Origin: Cytophagales bacterium
GTDB lineage: Bacteria > Bacteroidota > Bacteroidia > Cytophagales > Cyclobacteriaceae
Direction: 5' to 3'
Assembly: GCA_017303795.1 (NCBI GenBank)
Contig: JAFLBR010000002.1
Location: 372,001-436,000, forward strand
DNA: 64,000 nt
The notes beneath the pieces are model-generated. The model was not told where the DNA came from, did not search any database, and worked only from the letters and a program-made list of their open reading frames with translations. Shown here piece by piece: positions 1-7,615 of the stretch. Made by a program: the position numbers and the translations under genes. Position 1 is the first letter of the stretch; each line of letters begins with the position of its first letter.

Positions 1-1152
1 TTCAATTTTAGTTTGCGCATCAATGCTGATGGAGCGATCGATGGGAACATAGAAAAATTTGAAGGTTGGGTTATCCAAGGCCTCGCGTAGCGAGTTGATA
101 AACAACTTACTCATGGCCACGGCAATGAAGAAGAACGTTATGGTACTCTTTTCTCCTGAGGTAAGGTCGTAACCAAAGTAAGAACCCAGTGCAAAGGCAG
201 CTCCGGTAAAAATGAGGAGGATAACCGGATTAATCAGCAATGAAATACGTAAGCCATAATCCTGGTTAATGCGGTTGGTAACAAACGTAGTAAACAAGAA
301 ACTGAAGACCACCACCGTTGCTTCAAACAGACTTAGGAAGGTGGCCAGTTGGTCATTATCTAGTTTGCCGTTTTCAGTGTATTGTATAGTGATGGCATTA
401 AAGAATGCATAGTCCACAAATCGCAACGCAATAAGCGATACAATGATAAAGAGCGAAAGCGTGATGATATACTTGTTGGTAAGAAACTGCCCGATAGAAA
501 GTTTCTTGATTTCGGATTCGCTTTTGATAGCTCGTTTACCGGCTGCCAGATACTTGCGCGACAGTACAATAAACAATACTAGATAGCCGGTTATACTCAC
601 CAGTCCAATAGTATAAAGCGATTCAGCAGCAACTCCATAACTTAATAAAATGGGGATAGAGAAGAAGGCAATGATGGCGGCTATATCGGTACCAACATCT
701 ACGCTGCCAATTAAACGCTTGGAATCGCGCACGTTAAACATGCGGTTAAACGAACCCCAGAAAACCAGTTGGGTTACAAACGTGAAGGGGAGAATGAGTG
801 TAAATCCAAAGTAAAAAAGTTGGTTGGTATCTTGTACATAAGGCTCACCAAATTCAATGAAGGCGGTTAACAGAATTACCAACACCAGATTAAAAACAGC
901 AAGGGCCGTGAATGGTATCCGGCCCTGAAGAAAGTTGTAGAGTAAAGTTATTAAAACACCAATTCCACCCGAGATGGCAAGCGCAGCCGGCAATTGGTTT
1001 CGTTCATCAAAATGTGCCAGAAAAAGAGTTTGCGATGCAACGGCCACGGTTGCCAGAAATAGCCCCATGAGAAAACTCATGACTAAGAGTAGCGATACCT
1101 GACCGGTTTCGTCAGGTTCAACATCAAGTGCTTTCCATAGCCGTTGAAGCAT
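1..1152 (-). CDS. TLC/Npt-like (ATP/ADP translocase-type) membrane transporter, 3' part outside window
   Basis: The minus strand is open for 384 codons from the ATG at 1152 to the window edge, so the C-terminus is missing. The protein begins MLQRLWKALDVEPDE, then alternates hydrophobic helices (starting near residues 20, 50, 75 and 105) with short loops. The stretches FWGSFNRMFNVRDSKRLIGS (near residues 135-155) and FYVPIDRSISIDAQTKIE (last visible residues) resemble the conserved segments of the Npt1/Npt2 nucleotide-transporter family and its HEAT-repeat relatives in Bacteroidota. Substrate is unknown: family members in free-living bacteria are often not true ATP/ADP exchangers. A HEAT or cyclic-nucleotide-binding domain may follow outside the window. 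About 200 bp without any gene separates it from the end of queA. Confidence 0.7.
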   Translation of the reverse strand, partial: MLQRLWKALDVEPDETGQVSLLLVMSFLMGLFLATVAVASQTLFLAHFDERNQLPAALAISGGIGVLITLLYNFLQGRIPFTALAVFNLVLVILLTAFIEFGEPYVQDTNQLFYFGFTLILPFTFVTQLVFWGSFNRMFNVRDSKRLIGSVDVGTDIAAIIAFFSIPILLSYGVAAESLYTIGLVSITGYLVLFIVLSRKYLAAGKRAIKSESEIKKLSIGQFLTNKYIITLSLFIIVSLIALRFVDYAFFNAITIQYTENGKLDNDQLATFLSLFEATVVVFSFLFTTFVTNRINQDYGLRISLLINPVILLIFTGAAFALGSYFGYDLTSGEKSTITFFFIAVAMSKLFINSLREALDNPTFKFFYVPIDRSISIDAQTKIE

Positions 1153-1353
1153 AGGTTGTGGTTTAACCTTTAAATTTTGCACAATTCATCGAAAAATCCA
1201 ATTCAATTAACAGTTGATTTAAATTTTGATTAGCAACTGATTAATAAGAAGTTGATGATTGCGTAACACTAAAATCAATTCATCCTGGCGACAATTCCAT
1301 AAAACATGGGTGTGGATGGGCAAATGCCTTATAAGGTAAGTTGGAATCGGGAA

Positions 1354-2547
1354 TTATTTTCTGAAAAGGAGGGAGCTATCACCATAACTCAGAAACCGGT
1401 AGTCGGTAGCTAACGCAGCGTCATAAATCTCTCGCCAACCCGAGCCTACAAAGGAAGCCACCAGCAAAATGAGGGTTGAACCCGGCTGGTGAAAGTTGGT
1501 AATCAGTGCATCTACTGTGCGAAATTTATAGCCCGGCATAATGTAAATGGCAGTTTCGCCCACCAGTGTGTTTAGCTGGTTAAGATTCATGTAATCAAGT
1601 ACTTGCTGCAAGGCATCCGGCACGCTAATGTGTTGGGGCAAGGTGTAAGCTTCTTGCTGACTGATTTGAAAAGTACTTTGGTTGTTGCCCATCAGTTTAA
1701 CCCCAAACCAGTATATACTTTCAAGTGTGCGCACCGAAGTTGTACCCACGGCCACGGTAAACCTGCTACTTAATAAGGTCTGGATATTTTCGCGTGTAAC
1801 AACAATCTGCTCCTGATGCATGATGTGATTTTGCGCCTGCTCGGCCTTTACCGGCTGAAAGGTTCCGGCACTTACGTGGAGGGTGAGGTACTCGGTGCAA
1901 TGGCCGGCCGCTTCAAGTTGTTGAAGCACCGAATCAGTAAAATGCAGTCCGGCCGTTGGGGCGGCTACAGCACCTTCATGTTTGGAGTAAACCGTTTGGT
2001 AGGTTTGCTGATCGGCTGGTTCGGTAGCCCGGTTCAGGTAAGGCGGCAATGGAATGTCGCCACTCTTGGAGACAATTTCGGCAAATGATTTTGTTTCGGG
2101 CCAACGGAATTCCACTTCGCCTTCGGTTCGGTTAATCAACCGGGCAGTTAATGTAAATTCTGAGTGCTTGAACGTTAACACTTGTTCATCCGGCCAACGT
2201 TTTAAGTTGCCAATGGTACATTGCCACGTTGCTTTGCCAGTTGCTTCCATAGCCTGTTGCAAGATTGGCGAAGGCAACACGGGGTGAAGTAAAAAAATCT
2301 CGATAGTTGCGCCTGTATCTTTTCTGAATCGCAGCCGGGCCGGAATTACTTTGGTGTTGTTAAAGAATAAAGTACTATTGGCCGGAAGGTGTTTGGTTAG
2401 TTGATTGAATTGACTGTGTGAAATCTGGTCATCTTTATAAACCAACAATTTCGATTGATCGCGCTGCGCTAACGGAAATTGTGCTATCCGCTCTGCAGGC
2501 AGCTCATACTCGTAATCGCGCATCAGAATATTTTTTTCATCGGCCAT
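1354..2547 (-). CDS. queA: S-adenosylmethionine:tRNA ribosyltransferase-isomerase
   Basis: QueA transfers and isomerises the ribosyl group of S-adenosylmethionine onto 7-aminomethyl-7-deazaguanine in tRNA, the penultimate queuosine step. Visible family signatures are NNTKVIPARL (63-72), IPLPPY (175-180), AAPTAGLHF (195-203), HVSAGTFQPV (224-233) and a C-terminal TNFHQPGSTL. At 397 residues it is somewhat longer than the common 340-360. HVSAGTF replaces the more usual HVGAGTF. An alternative ATG at 2523 (MRDYEYELPAERIAQ) matches the typical QueA N-terminus, and a TAnnTTTG promoter element only a few bases upstream of 2547 makes the shorter start quite possible. Divergent from menC with 63 bp between. 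Confidence 0.92.
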   Translation of the reverse strand: MADEKNILMRDYEYELPAERIAQFPLAQRDQSKLLVYKDDQISHSQFNQLTKHLPANSTLFFNNTKVIPARLRFRKDTGATIEIFLLHPVLPSPILQQAMEATGKATWQCTIGNLKRWPDEQVLTFKHSEFTLTARLINRTEGEVEFRWPETKSFAEIVSKSGDIPLPPYLNRATEPADQQTYQTVYSKHEGAVAAPTAGLHFTDSVLQQLEAAGHCTEYLTLHVSAGTFQPVKAEQAQNHIMHQEQIVVTRENIQTLLSSRFTVAVGTTSVRTLESIYWFGVKLMGNNQSTFQISQQEAYTLPQHISVPDALQQVLDYMNLNQLNTLVGETAIYIMPGYKFRTVDALITNFHQPGSTLILLVASFVGSGWREIYDAALATDYRFLSYGDSSLLFRK

Positions 2548-2551
2548 CGTG

Positions 2552-2559
2552 CAAAGGTA
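2552..2559 (-). promoter_or_regulatory. Bacteroidota-type -7 element (TAnnTTTG) upstream of queA
   Basis: On the minus strand TACCTTTG, followed by C, matches the Bacteroidota -7 consensus TAnnTTTG exactly. It ends 4 nt before the ATG at 2547, so transcription would start at or inside that codon; this argues for a leaderless message or for the ATG at 2523. No clear -33 TTG is visible at the usual spacing. Confidence 0.4.
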
Positions 2560-2610
2560 TTAAAGCCTGCTGGCCATCTGTAAATATTTATTCATCTTCA
2601 CCCCGATTTT

Positions 2611-3663
2611 ATGGCGATAACAGCACGATTAGAGAAACGAATTTTTGAATTCGCATTCAATGCCCGCACTTCGCGTGGTGCTATGAAGGATAAAACCTCG
2701 TGGTTTATCCGGTTAACCGATGCCGGAACAACGGGCATAGGTGAGTGCGGCCCCTTGCCGGGCTTGAGTCCGGAGTTAACGCCCGAGTTTGAAGCTACAT
2801 TGAATCAGGTTATTGAATTCATAAATCAACAACAATTATCCGCACCTGATCAATCGGATCTTCAAACCATCAGCACCTGGATTCAAAAACATTTTAGTGA
2901 GCAGCATCTAAGTTCATCGGTACGCTTTACATTGGAAACTGCTTTGCTTGACTTAATAAACGGTGGCCAGAAGTTAATCTTTAAAAACTCCTTTACGGAA
3001 GGGCAACCCATTCCCATCAACGGACTAATCTGGATGGGCGGATTGGATTTTATGTTGCAACAGATTGAAATTAAAATTCGTGATGGTTTTACTTGTCTGA
3101 AGTTAAAAGTCGGCAGTCATGACTTTGAAAAGGAGTGTGATGTGTTGCAATACATTCGCAGAAAGTACTTTCGCGAAAATATTACCATCCGGTTAGATGC
3201 CAACGGAGCATTTAAACCCGAAGAGGCATTGGATAAACTCAATCGGTTAGCCCGATATGATATTCACTCAATTGAGCAACCTCTTAAACCTGGCCAAGCG
3301 TTTTTACCAGAGCTGTGTAAACAGTCGCCCATACCCGTTGCGTTAGATGAGGAGTTGATTGGCGTGGAGAATCAAAACCGGATTGAACTGTTGAATCGCG
3401 TAAAGCCAGCTTACATCATTTTAAAACCAACGTTGCATGGCGGGTTGGCCTCGTGTGCCGAGTGGATTGAACTAGCCGAAAAGACAAACTGCGGCTGGTG
3501 GATTACCTCCGCCCTCGAAAGCAACATTGGGTTAAATGCCATTGCCCAGTTTACTGCCAATTACCCGATCAACCTCCCACAAGGATTGGGTACGGGAATG
3601 ATTTATAGTAATAATGTGGAGGGGCCGCTGATGGTTAATCGTGGCAAAATACTTCATATTTGA
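2611..3663 (+). CDS. menC: o-succinylbenzoate synthase (enolase superfamily)
   Basis: MenC dehydrates SHCHC to o-succinylbenzoate in menaquinone synthesis. The enolase-superfamily catalytic set is complete and in order: KLK (K164, K166), D196 in RLDANGA, E222 in SIEQPL, D246 in ALDEEL and K272 in ILKPTLHGG. The length of 350 residues suits Bacteroidota MenC. It lies on the opposite strand from, and about 2 kb beyond the end of, the menE-menB-menD-menF operon, separated by a small lipoprotein gene and an XRE/S24 regulator. A decayed copy of its last third of a kilobase is present downstream at about 4300-4404. Alternative functions in this superfamily (epimerases) are less likely given the men neighbours. 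Confidence 0.88.
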   Translation: MAITARLEKRIFEFAFNARTSRGAMKDKTSWFIRLTDAGTTGIGECGPLPGLSPELTPEFEATLNQVIEFINQQQLSAPDQSDLQTISTWIQKHFSEQHLSSSVRFTLETALLDLINGGQKLIFKNSFTEGQPIPINGLIWMGGLDFMLQQIEIKIRDGFTCLKLKVGSHDFEKECDVLQYIRRKYFRENITIRLDANGAFKPEEALDKLNRLARYDIHSIEQPLKPGQAFLPELCKQSPIPVALDEELIGVENQNRIELLNRVKPAYIILKPTLHGGLASCAEWIELAEKTNCGWWITSALESNIGLNAIAQFTANYPINLPQGLGTGMIYSNNVEGPLMVNRGKILHI

Positions 3664-3778
3664 ATTTAAGTAGCTTGTTTACTTGTCACTTCGAAAATTA
3701 CCTTCAGGTTCATAGTTCTTCAACGGAATTTGCTTTTGAATCAGTGAAAGATTACATTAGCTAATAAAAAAATCAAAT

Positions 3779-4246
3779 ATGAAAAAAACGACATCTATTT
3801 TAATATGTAGTTTCTTTTTGCTAATAAGTTGTGTTCAGGACGAATTGACAACTAAATCAAATCTTATTGATGAAACTAAAATCTACCTCAATAAAATGAA
3901 TATAGGCTACGTTGAATTAGACCAGCCATTAAGAGTTTTAGGAAACACGGATGAGCTTAGACAGTTTGTAAAGGCTATTCTTATTGAAAGTTCGAAAATT
4001 GAAAATTTATCCTTTAGGCAGGATATGGAAAAGATATTTCTCAACAACAAATTTAAATTACCACCAGATTTTTTGAATTTCCAAAAAGAATCTGCTGCAG
4101 CAAAAAGCTGTACAAACTATTGGCACATAATCGAGTGGTCTGATGGTAGCTCAAGTCTATTTAATTGTGATGATTGCAGTGGAGCTTGGAATTGTCATAC
4201 TCTCTGGACTTGTATGCCAAATCAGGCTTGCGTGGCTTATCAATAA
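3779..4246 (+). CDS. Small putative lipoprotein with Cys/Trp-rich C-terminus
   Basis: I do not recognise this 155-residue protein. It begins with a lipoprotein signal (MKKTTSILICSFFLLISC, lipobox LISC, Cys18). The middle is charged and lysine/glutamate-rich. The last 45 residues hold six cysteines and four tryptophans (motifs FNCDDC, WNC, WTCMPNQAC), compatible with disulfides in a secreted domain. The DNA is visibly more AT-rich than menC. It sits between intact menC and a decayed copy of the menC 3' end, which suggests acquisition as a small insert. No partner gene is evident. Confidence 0.6.
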   Translation: MKKTTSILICSFFLLISCVQDELTTKSNLIDETKIYLNKMNIGYVELDQPLRVLGNTDELRQFVKAILIESSKIENLSFRQDMEKIFLNNKFKLPPDFLNFQKESAAAKSCTNYWHIIEWSDGSSSLFNCDDCSGAWNCHTLWTCMPNQACVAYQ

Positions 4247-4299
4247 GGATTCGAATTTGTTTCCATTTTTATAGATTAGTAACAGCTGTTTGCTAGATT

Positions 4300-4404
4300 C
4301 TCGAAAGAAGGCTTCAAATATTATTGTTCAGTTTACCGCCAATTATCCGATCACCATCCTACAAGGACTGAGTATTGGGATGATTTACACCATTAATGTG
4401 GGGG
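4300..4404 (+). pseudogene. Decayed duplicate of the menC 3' end
   Basis: This stretch aligns colinearly with menC 3515-3623. After a shared CTCGAAAG and a small indel, about 83 bp match at roughly four positions in five. Translation in the matching frame gives IVQFTANYPITILQGLSIG against IAQFTANYPINLPQGLGTG in MenC, then GMIYTINV against GMIYSNNV. The similarity ends before the MenC C-terminus. There is no start codon or upstream part of menC, so it is a relic. It lies just downstream of the lipoprotein gene 3779-4246. Confidence 0.75.
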
Positions 4405-4456
4405 CTTTTAACCGTCCGAGTTTGTAAACTCTTCTTTGATCCTAAGCTCAATTGGG

Positions 4457-4477
4457 CTGATTTTTAGATAAAATCAG
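4457..4477. promoter_or_regulatory. Palindrome 1 upstream of the S24 regulator operon, candidate operator
   Basis: Perfect inverted repeat CTGATTTT-TAGAT-AAAATCAG (8-bp arms, 5-bp spacer) about 75 bp before the start of the 84-residue gene. Its spacing has the shape of an operator for a dimeric HTH regulator such as the XRE/S24 protein encoded at 4812-5591. Autoregulation is an inference. There is no T-run directly after it, and a gene start rather than a gene end follows. Confidence 0.45.
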
Positions 4478-4481
4478 ATTA

Positions 4482-4500
4482 AAACTAATTTTTTTAGTTT
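4482..4500. promoter_or_regulatory. Palindrome 2 upstream of the S24 regulator operon, candidate operator
   Basis: Perfect inverted repeat AAACTAA-TTTTT-TTAGTTT (7-bp arms, 5-bp spacer) directly after palindrome 1, with the same 5-bp spacing but a different arm sequence. The paired arrangement in front of a repressor-like gene suggests tandem operator half-site pairs. The T-rich spacer means chance symmetry cannot be excluded. Confidence 0.4.
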
Positions 4501-4552
4501 ATTTCTTGCTATTCTTGAGTCAAGATCCTTATTTAGCTAAAATTATTAGCCA

Positions 4553-4807
4553 ATGAGTGATTTTAAGCTTAAAATCGAGACAAAGAAACTTCAGTCGGGT
4601 AGATTTCAAGTAAATTTTAGTACCGGGCAGGAGGGCTATTATGGTTATCTGTTAGCCGAACCGCAGACCGCTGTAAGTGAAATTATTTCCAAAATTACCC
4701 GTCATATTTCTGCTTTCGATAATTCTGAAAGATACTTTCAACGGAATCTGTTTTCACTTGGCAACCGGCAGGCAAACTCCGGCAGAATCTTAATTTTTAA
4801 ACGCTAA
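4553..4807 (+). CDS. Small hypothetical protein paired with XRE/S24 regulator
   Basis: An 84-residue soluble protein with no signal peptide or membrane segment; I do not recognise the family. It starts MSDFKLKIETKKLQSG, has a Gly/Tyr turn (EGYYGYL, 27-33 region), and ends basic. Its stop is 4 bp before the start of the S24-type regulator, so the two are almost certainly co-transcribed from the palindrome-bearing promoter region. Codon use and length suggest a real gene, but function is unknown: it could be a regulator partner or a small DNA-associated protein. Confidence 0.6.
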   Translation: MSDFKLKIETKKLQSGRFQVNFSTGQEGYYGYLLAEPQTAVSEIISKITRHISAFDNSERYFQRNLFSLGNRQANSGRILIFKR

Positions 4808-4811
4808 CACT

Positions 4812-5591
4812 ATGGTTAAACTGAACGAAAACATTCGCATTCTGCGCAGGCGTCTTTCGCTTACGCAAGATCAGTTCGCGCAAAAGCTGGGTATTAAGCG
4901 ATCATTAATTGGCGCTTATGAAGAAGGTCGCGCGGAACCGCGGCTTGAGTTATTACAAAAAATGGCCGAGCTGTTCTCCATGTCGGTAGATCAATTGATT
5001 GGTCAGGATTTTTCAAGCGGAGCCGAACCTCTGGCGAAATCGTACGAGCGCGGCAAAGATGTGGTAGTAGTTACGGTAGATGCCAATCAGAAACCTAATA
5101 TTGAGTTTGTTCCGCTTAAGGCTGCTGCCGGCTATTTGAATGGCTATGCCGATACAGAGTATGTAAAAGAATTACCCTTGTTTAGTTTACCCAATCTGAA
5201 GCAAGGCACCTACCGTGCTTTTGAAATTAGTGGTGATTCTATGTTACCGTTAATGCCGGGTTCGATTGTGGTGGGCGAGTATGTGGAAGACTTGCGGCAT
5301 ATTAAAAACGGAAAGACTTACATACTGGTAACCGACCGTGAAGGCATTGTGTACAAACGCGTGTTCAATTACTTAGATGAGAACGGCAGCTTGTTTCTGG
5401 TTTCAGATAACCGGCAGTATGCTCCGTATCAGATCAAAGGCGATGAAGTTCGGGAAGTATGGGCGGCAAAAGCTTATATCAGTGTACAGTTTCCGGATGT
5501 AGCAGAAAAACAAGATGTAACAGTTGAACAATTGGCAAGCGTAGTACTTGATCTGCAAACAGAAATTCTTCAATTGAAATCAAAGAAATAA
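4812..5591 (+). CDS. XRE-family regulator with S24 (LexA/CI-like) peptidase domain
   Basis: 259 residues. Residues 7-62 form an XRE helix-turn-helix (RRRLSLTQDQFAQKLGIKRS). Residues about 100-235 are an S24 domain with Ser143 in SGDSM and Lys192 in VYKRVF as the expected Ser/Lys dyad, and an Ala-Gly pair in KAAAGYL (104-107) placed where CI/LexA-type proteins self-cleave. This layout is that of phage-type or stress-responsive repressors that autocleave on DNA damage. A short helical C-terminal extension (from about 240) follows. It is co-transcribed with the 84-residue gene before it. No phage genes are nearby, so it is more likely a chromosomal stress regulator. Targets are unknown beyond probable autoregulation through the palindromes at 4457-4500. 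Confidence 0.85.
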   Translation: MVKLNENIRILRRRLSLTQDQFAQKLGIKRSLIGAYEEGRAEPRLELLQKMAELFSMSVDQLIGQDFSSGAEPLAKSYERGKDVVVVTVDANQKPNIEFVPLKAAAGYLNGYADTEYVKELPLFSLPNLKQGTYRAFEISGDSMLPLMPGSIVVGEYVEDLRHIKNGKTYILVTDREGIVYKRVFNYLDENGSLFLVSDNRQYAPYQIKGDEVREVWAAKAYISVQFPDVAEKQDVTVEQLASVVLDLQTEILQLKSKK

Positions 5592-5610
5592 AACTTAGCG
5601 GTTTACTTTG

Positions 5611-5658
5611 CCCGACCTTTCTTCTTGTATTAGAAGAGAGGCGGGTGGAAGGTTTTTT
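5611..5658 (+). terminator. Rho-independent terminator after the S24 regulator
   Basis: Stem CCCG(A)CCTTTCTTC / GAAGAGAGGCGGG with one bulged A and one G-T pair, loop TTGTATTA, followed 7 nt later by TTTTTT. It lies between the convergent ends of the regulator gene (5591) and menE (5700). Confidence 0.6.
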
Positions 5659-5699
5659 CGGAATGCTGGTTGTTTGTTACTGGTTTCTGGCTGCTAGTT

Positions 5700-6779
5700 T
5701 TAAGACACGAATTGATACTTATTCCCAACCAACAGAATTGTTTCTGGTCTGTTGATTTTACCAGAGTTTGTATAAACAAATTTCTCTAAGCAATAAATGG
5801 CTTTTGGATTTTCGTAACGCGAAAGTGTTTTACTTAAGGTGTGTACGAGTAATTCAGTTTGTTCTTTGGTTAGCATTCCTTCCACAACTAAAGTTACAGC
5901 TTCGCCTAATTGTGCATTGGGTAATCCAGCAATAAAAAATCTGTTTGGCAGATTAAGTTTATTGAAAATGGTAGCTACTACGGCTTCTACTTTTTCAGGA
6001 ATAATTTTTACACCGCCACTATTAATCACGCCATCAATTCTTCCCAGCCACCGAAATTGATTTTTACTTATTAGTTCAACCAGATCGTTGGTAATGATGA
6101 CTTCATTTCCCAAATGGTTTGCTTTAACGGTAAGACAACCACGCACATCTGTTCCAACATCAAAACCTGGCAGAACCTGAAACGTTTTATCTGTAACCCC
6201 ATTTATTTTTTGAAGTGCGATGTGGGTGAGGGTTTCCGTCATGCCATAGGTTGCATACACGTTGTTGGTGAAAGATTGCAAATCAACTTTGATTTGTTCT
6301 GATAACGGTGCTCCCCCAATAATTACATTCGTAATGGCATCTAATTTTTCGCGTTGCGGTGATTTTAAGATTGCTTCAATCTGATAGGGGACAAATGCAG
6401 CAAAGTCAATATTGATATCAGAATCAAGCGACTGCACTGGATTTGCTTCAGGTGGAGTCACTAGTATATTCATACCCACTTCCAAAGCACGTACCAACAT
6501 CATTAATCCGGCCACGAAAGAAACATCCAGACAAACCAGGGCCGTTTGTTCAGGTTCGAGTTTAAGATATGCTGCCGTTATGCGTGTGCTGGCTTTTAAT
6601 TGTTCGCGGGTGGCTGCTATTTTTTTTGGGCTTCCAGTCGAGCCGGATGTTTGTAGAATAAAATCAACTTGCCCATTTAACCATGCATTACAAAAACGAA
6701 TGGCTGAAGAAGATTCAGCCACTCCGGTTTTTAGTTCATCAAACGTATAACGTTTACCATTTTCCTGTAACCACGGCAT
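5700..6779 (-). CDS. menE: o-succinylbenzoate-CoA ligase, short Bacteroidota form
   Basis: MenE adenylates o-succinylbenzoate and forms its CoA ester. The ANL (acyl-adenylate) motifs are present: TSGSTGSPKK (44-53), YGMTET (178-183), GRID (246-249), SGGVKI (254-259) and the C-terminal lysine in NSGKINRPET. At 359 residues it is clearly shorter than the 450-490 of Bacillus or E. coli MenE, with a reduced N-terminal subdomain as is usual in Bacteroidota. Last gene of the minus-strand men operon; the ATG is 11 bp after the menB stop. Confidence 0.9.
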   Translation of the reverse strand: MPWLQENGKRYTFDELKTGVAESSSAIRFCNAWLNGQVDFILQTSGSTGSPKKIAATREQLKASTRITAAYLKLEPEQTALVCLDVSFVAGLMMLVRALEVGMNILVTPPEANPVQSLDSDINIDFAAFVPYQIEAILKSPQREKLDAITNVIIGGAPLSEQIKVDLQSFTNNVYATYGMTETLTHIALQKINGVTDKTFQVLPGFDVGTDVRGCLTVKANHLGNEVIITNDLVELISKNQFRWLGRIDGVINSGGVKIIPEKVEAVVATIFNKLNLPNRFFIAGLPNAQLGEAVTLVVEGMLTKEQTELLVHTLSKTLSRYENPKAIYCLEKFVYTNSGKINRPETILLVGNKYQFVS

Positions 6780-6790
6780 GGTATTGTGTA

Positions 6791-7615
6791 TTATGGAAAC
6801 TTAGGAAACTTGGAGAAGTCGGGTTCACGTTTTTCCAAAAATGCATTCTTACCTTCCTTCGCTTCATCGCTTAAATAATATAAGAGCGTGGCATTACCAG
6901 CCAACTCCTGAATACCAGCCTGACCATCAAGCTCAGCATTGAAAGCACACTTAAGCATGCGTATAGCCAGCGGACTTTTCTTTAAAATTTTCTTTGCCCA
7001 CTCCACATACGTTTCTTCCAGCTTATCTAACGGAACAACTTTATTTACTAACCCCATGTCAATGGCTTCTTGCGCATCGTACTGATCGCACAAGTACCAG
7101 ATCTCGCGCGCTTTCTTTTGCCCAACAATCCGAGCAAGGTAAGAAGCACCAAAGCCACCATCAAAGCTTCCCACCTTTGGGCCAGTCTGCCCGAAGCGTG
7201 CATTCTCGGCTGCAATGGTTAAATCGCAAACTACATGCAACACATGTCCACCACCAATAGCCCAACCTGCTACCGCGGCAATTACCGGCTTAGAGATTGA
7301 ACGAATTATTTTTTGAAGATCGAGTACGTTAAGTCGCGGAACGGTATCGCTACCCACATAGCCACCATGACCACGTACACTCTGATCACCACCACTGCAA
7401 AAAGCTTTACCGCCTTCTCCGGTAAGAATGATAACACCTACTGATTCATCTTCGCGACAAAGCAACATGGCGTCAATCATTTCTTGCACAGTAAGTGGTG
7501 TAAACGCATTGTGCACTTCCGGTCGATTAATACTGATGCGGGCAATACCTTCGTATTTATGAAATAGAATTTCTTTGTACTCCTTTACGGGTTTCCAGTT
7601 GTATTTAAGTTGCAT
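6791..7615 (-). CDS. menB: 1,4-dihydroxy-2-naphthoyl-CoA synthase
   Basis: Crotonase-fold enzyme that closes the naphthoquinol ring by Dieckmann-type condensation of o-succinylbenzoyl-CoA. Diagnostic features are FCSGGDQ (72-78), the oxyanion-hole loop GWAIGGGH (117-124) and [12 protein letters not shown] (143-154), which together distinguish MenB from other crotonases. 274 residues, the usual length. The GGG loop is followed by a bicarbonate-type rather than Asp-type active site, as far as can be judged. Its start overlaps the menD 3' end by 11 bp, implying translational coupling. Confidence 0.95.
   Translation of the reverse strand: MQLKYNWKPVKEYKEILFHKYEGIARISINRPEVHNAFTPLTVQEMIDAMLLCREDESVGVIILTGEGGKAFCSGGDQSVRGHGGYVGSDTVPRLNVLDLQKIIRSISKPVIAAVAGWAIGGGHVLHVVCDLTIAAENARFGQTGPKVGSFDGGFGASYLARIVGQKKAREIWYLCDQYDAQEAIDMGLVNKVVPLDKLEETYVEWAKKILKKSPLAIRMLKCAFNAELDGQAGIQELAGNATLLYYLSDEAKEGKNAFLEKREPDFSKFPKFP

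Larger units (their letters stand above)
4247..4552. other. 306-bp region without a functional gene
   Basis: It holds the menC relic (about 4300-4404) followed by two palindromes at 4457-4477 and 4482-4500 in the promoter region of the 4553-5591 gene pair. Nothing else coding is supported here. Confidence 0.7.
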
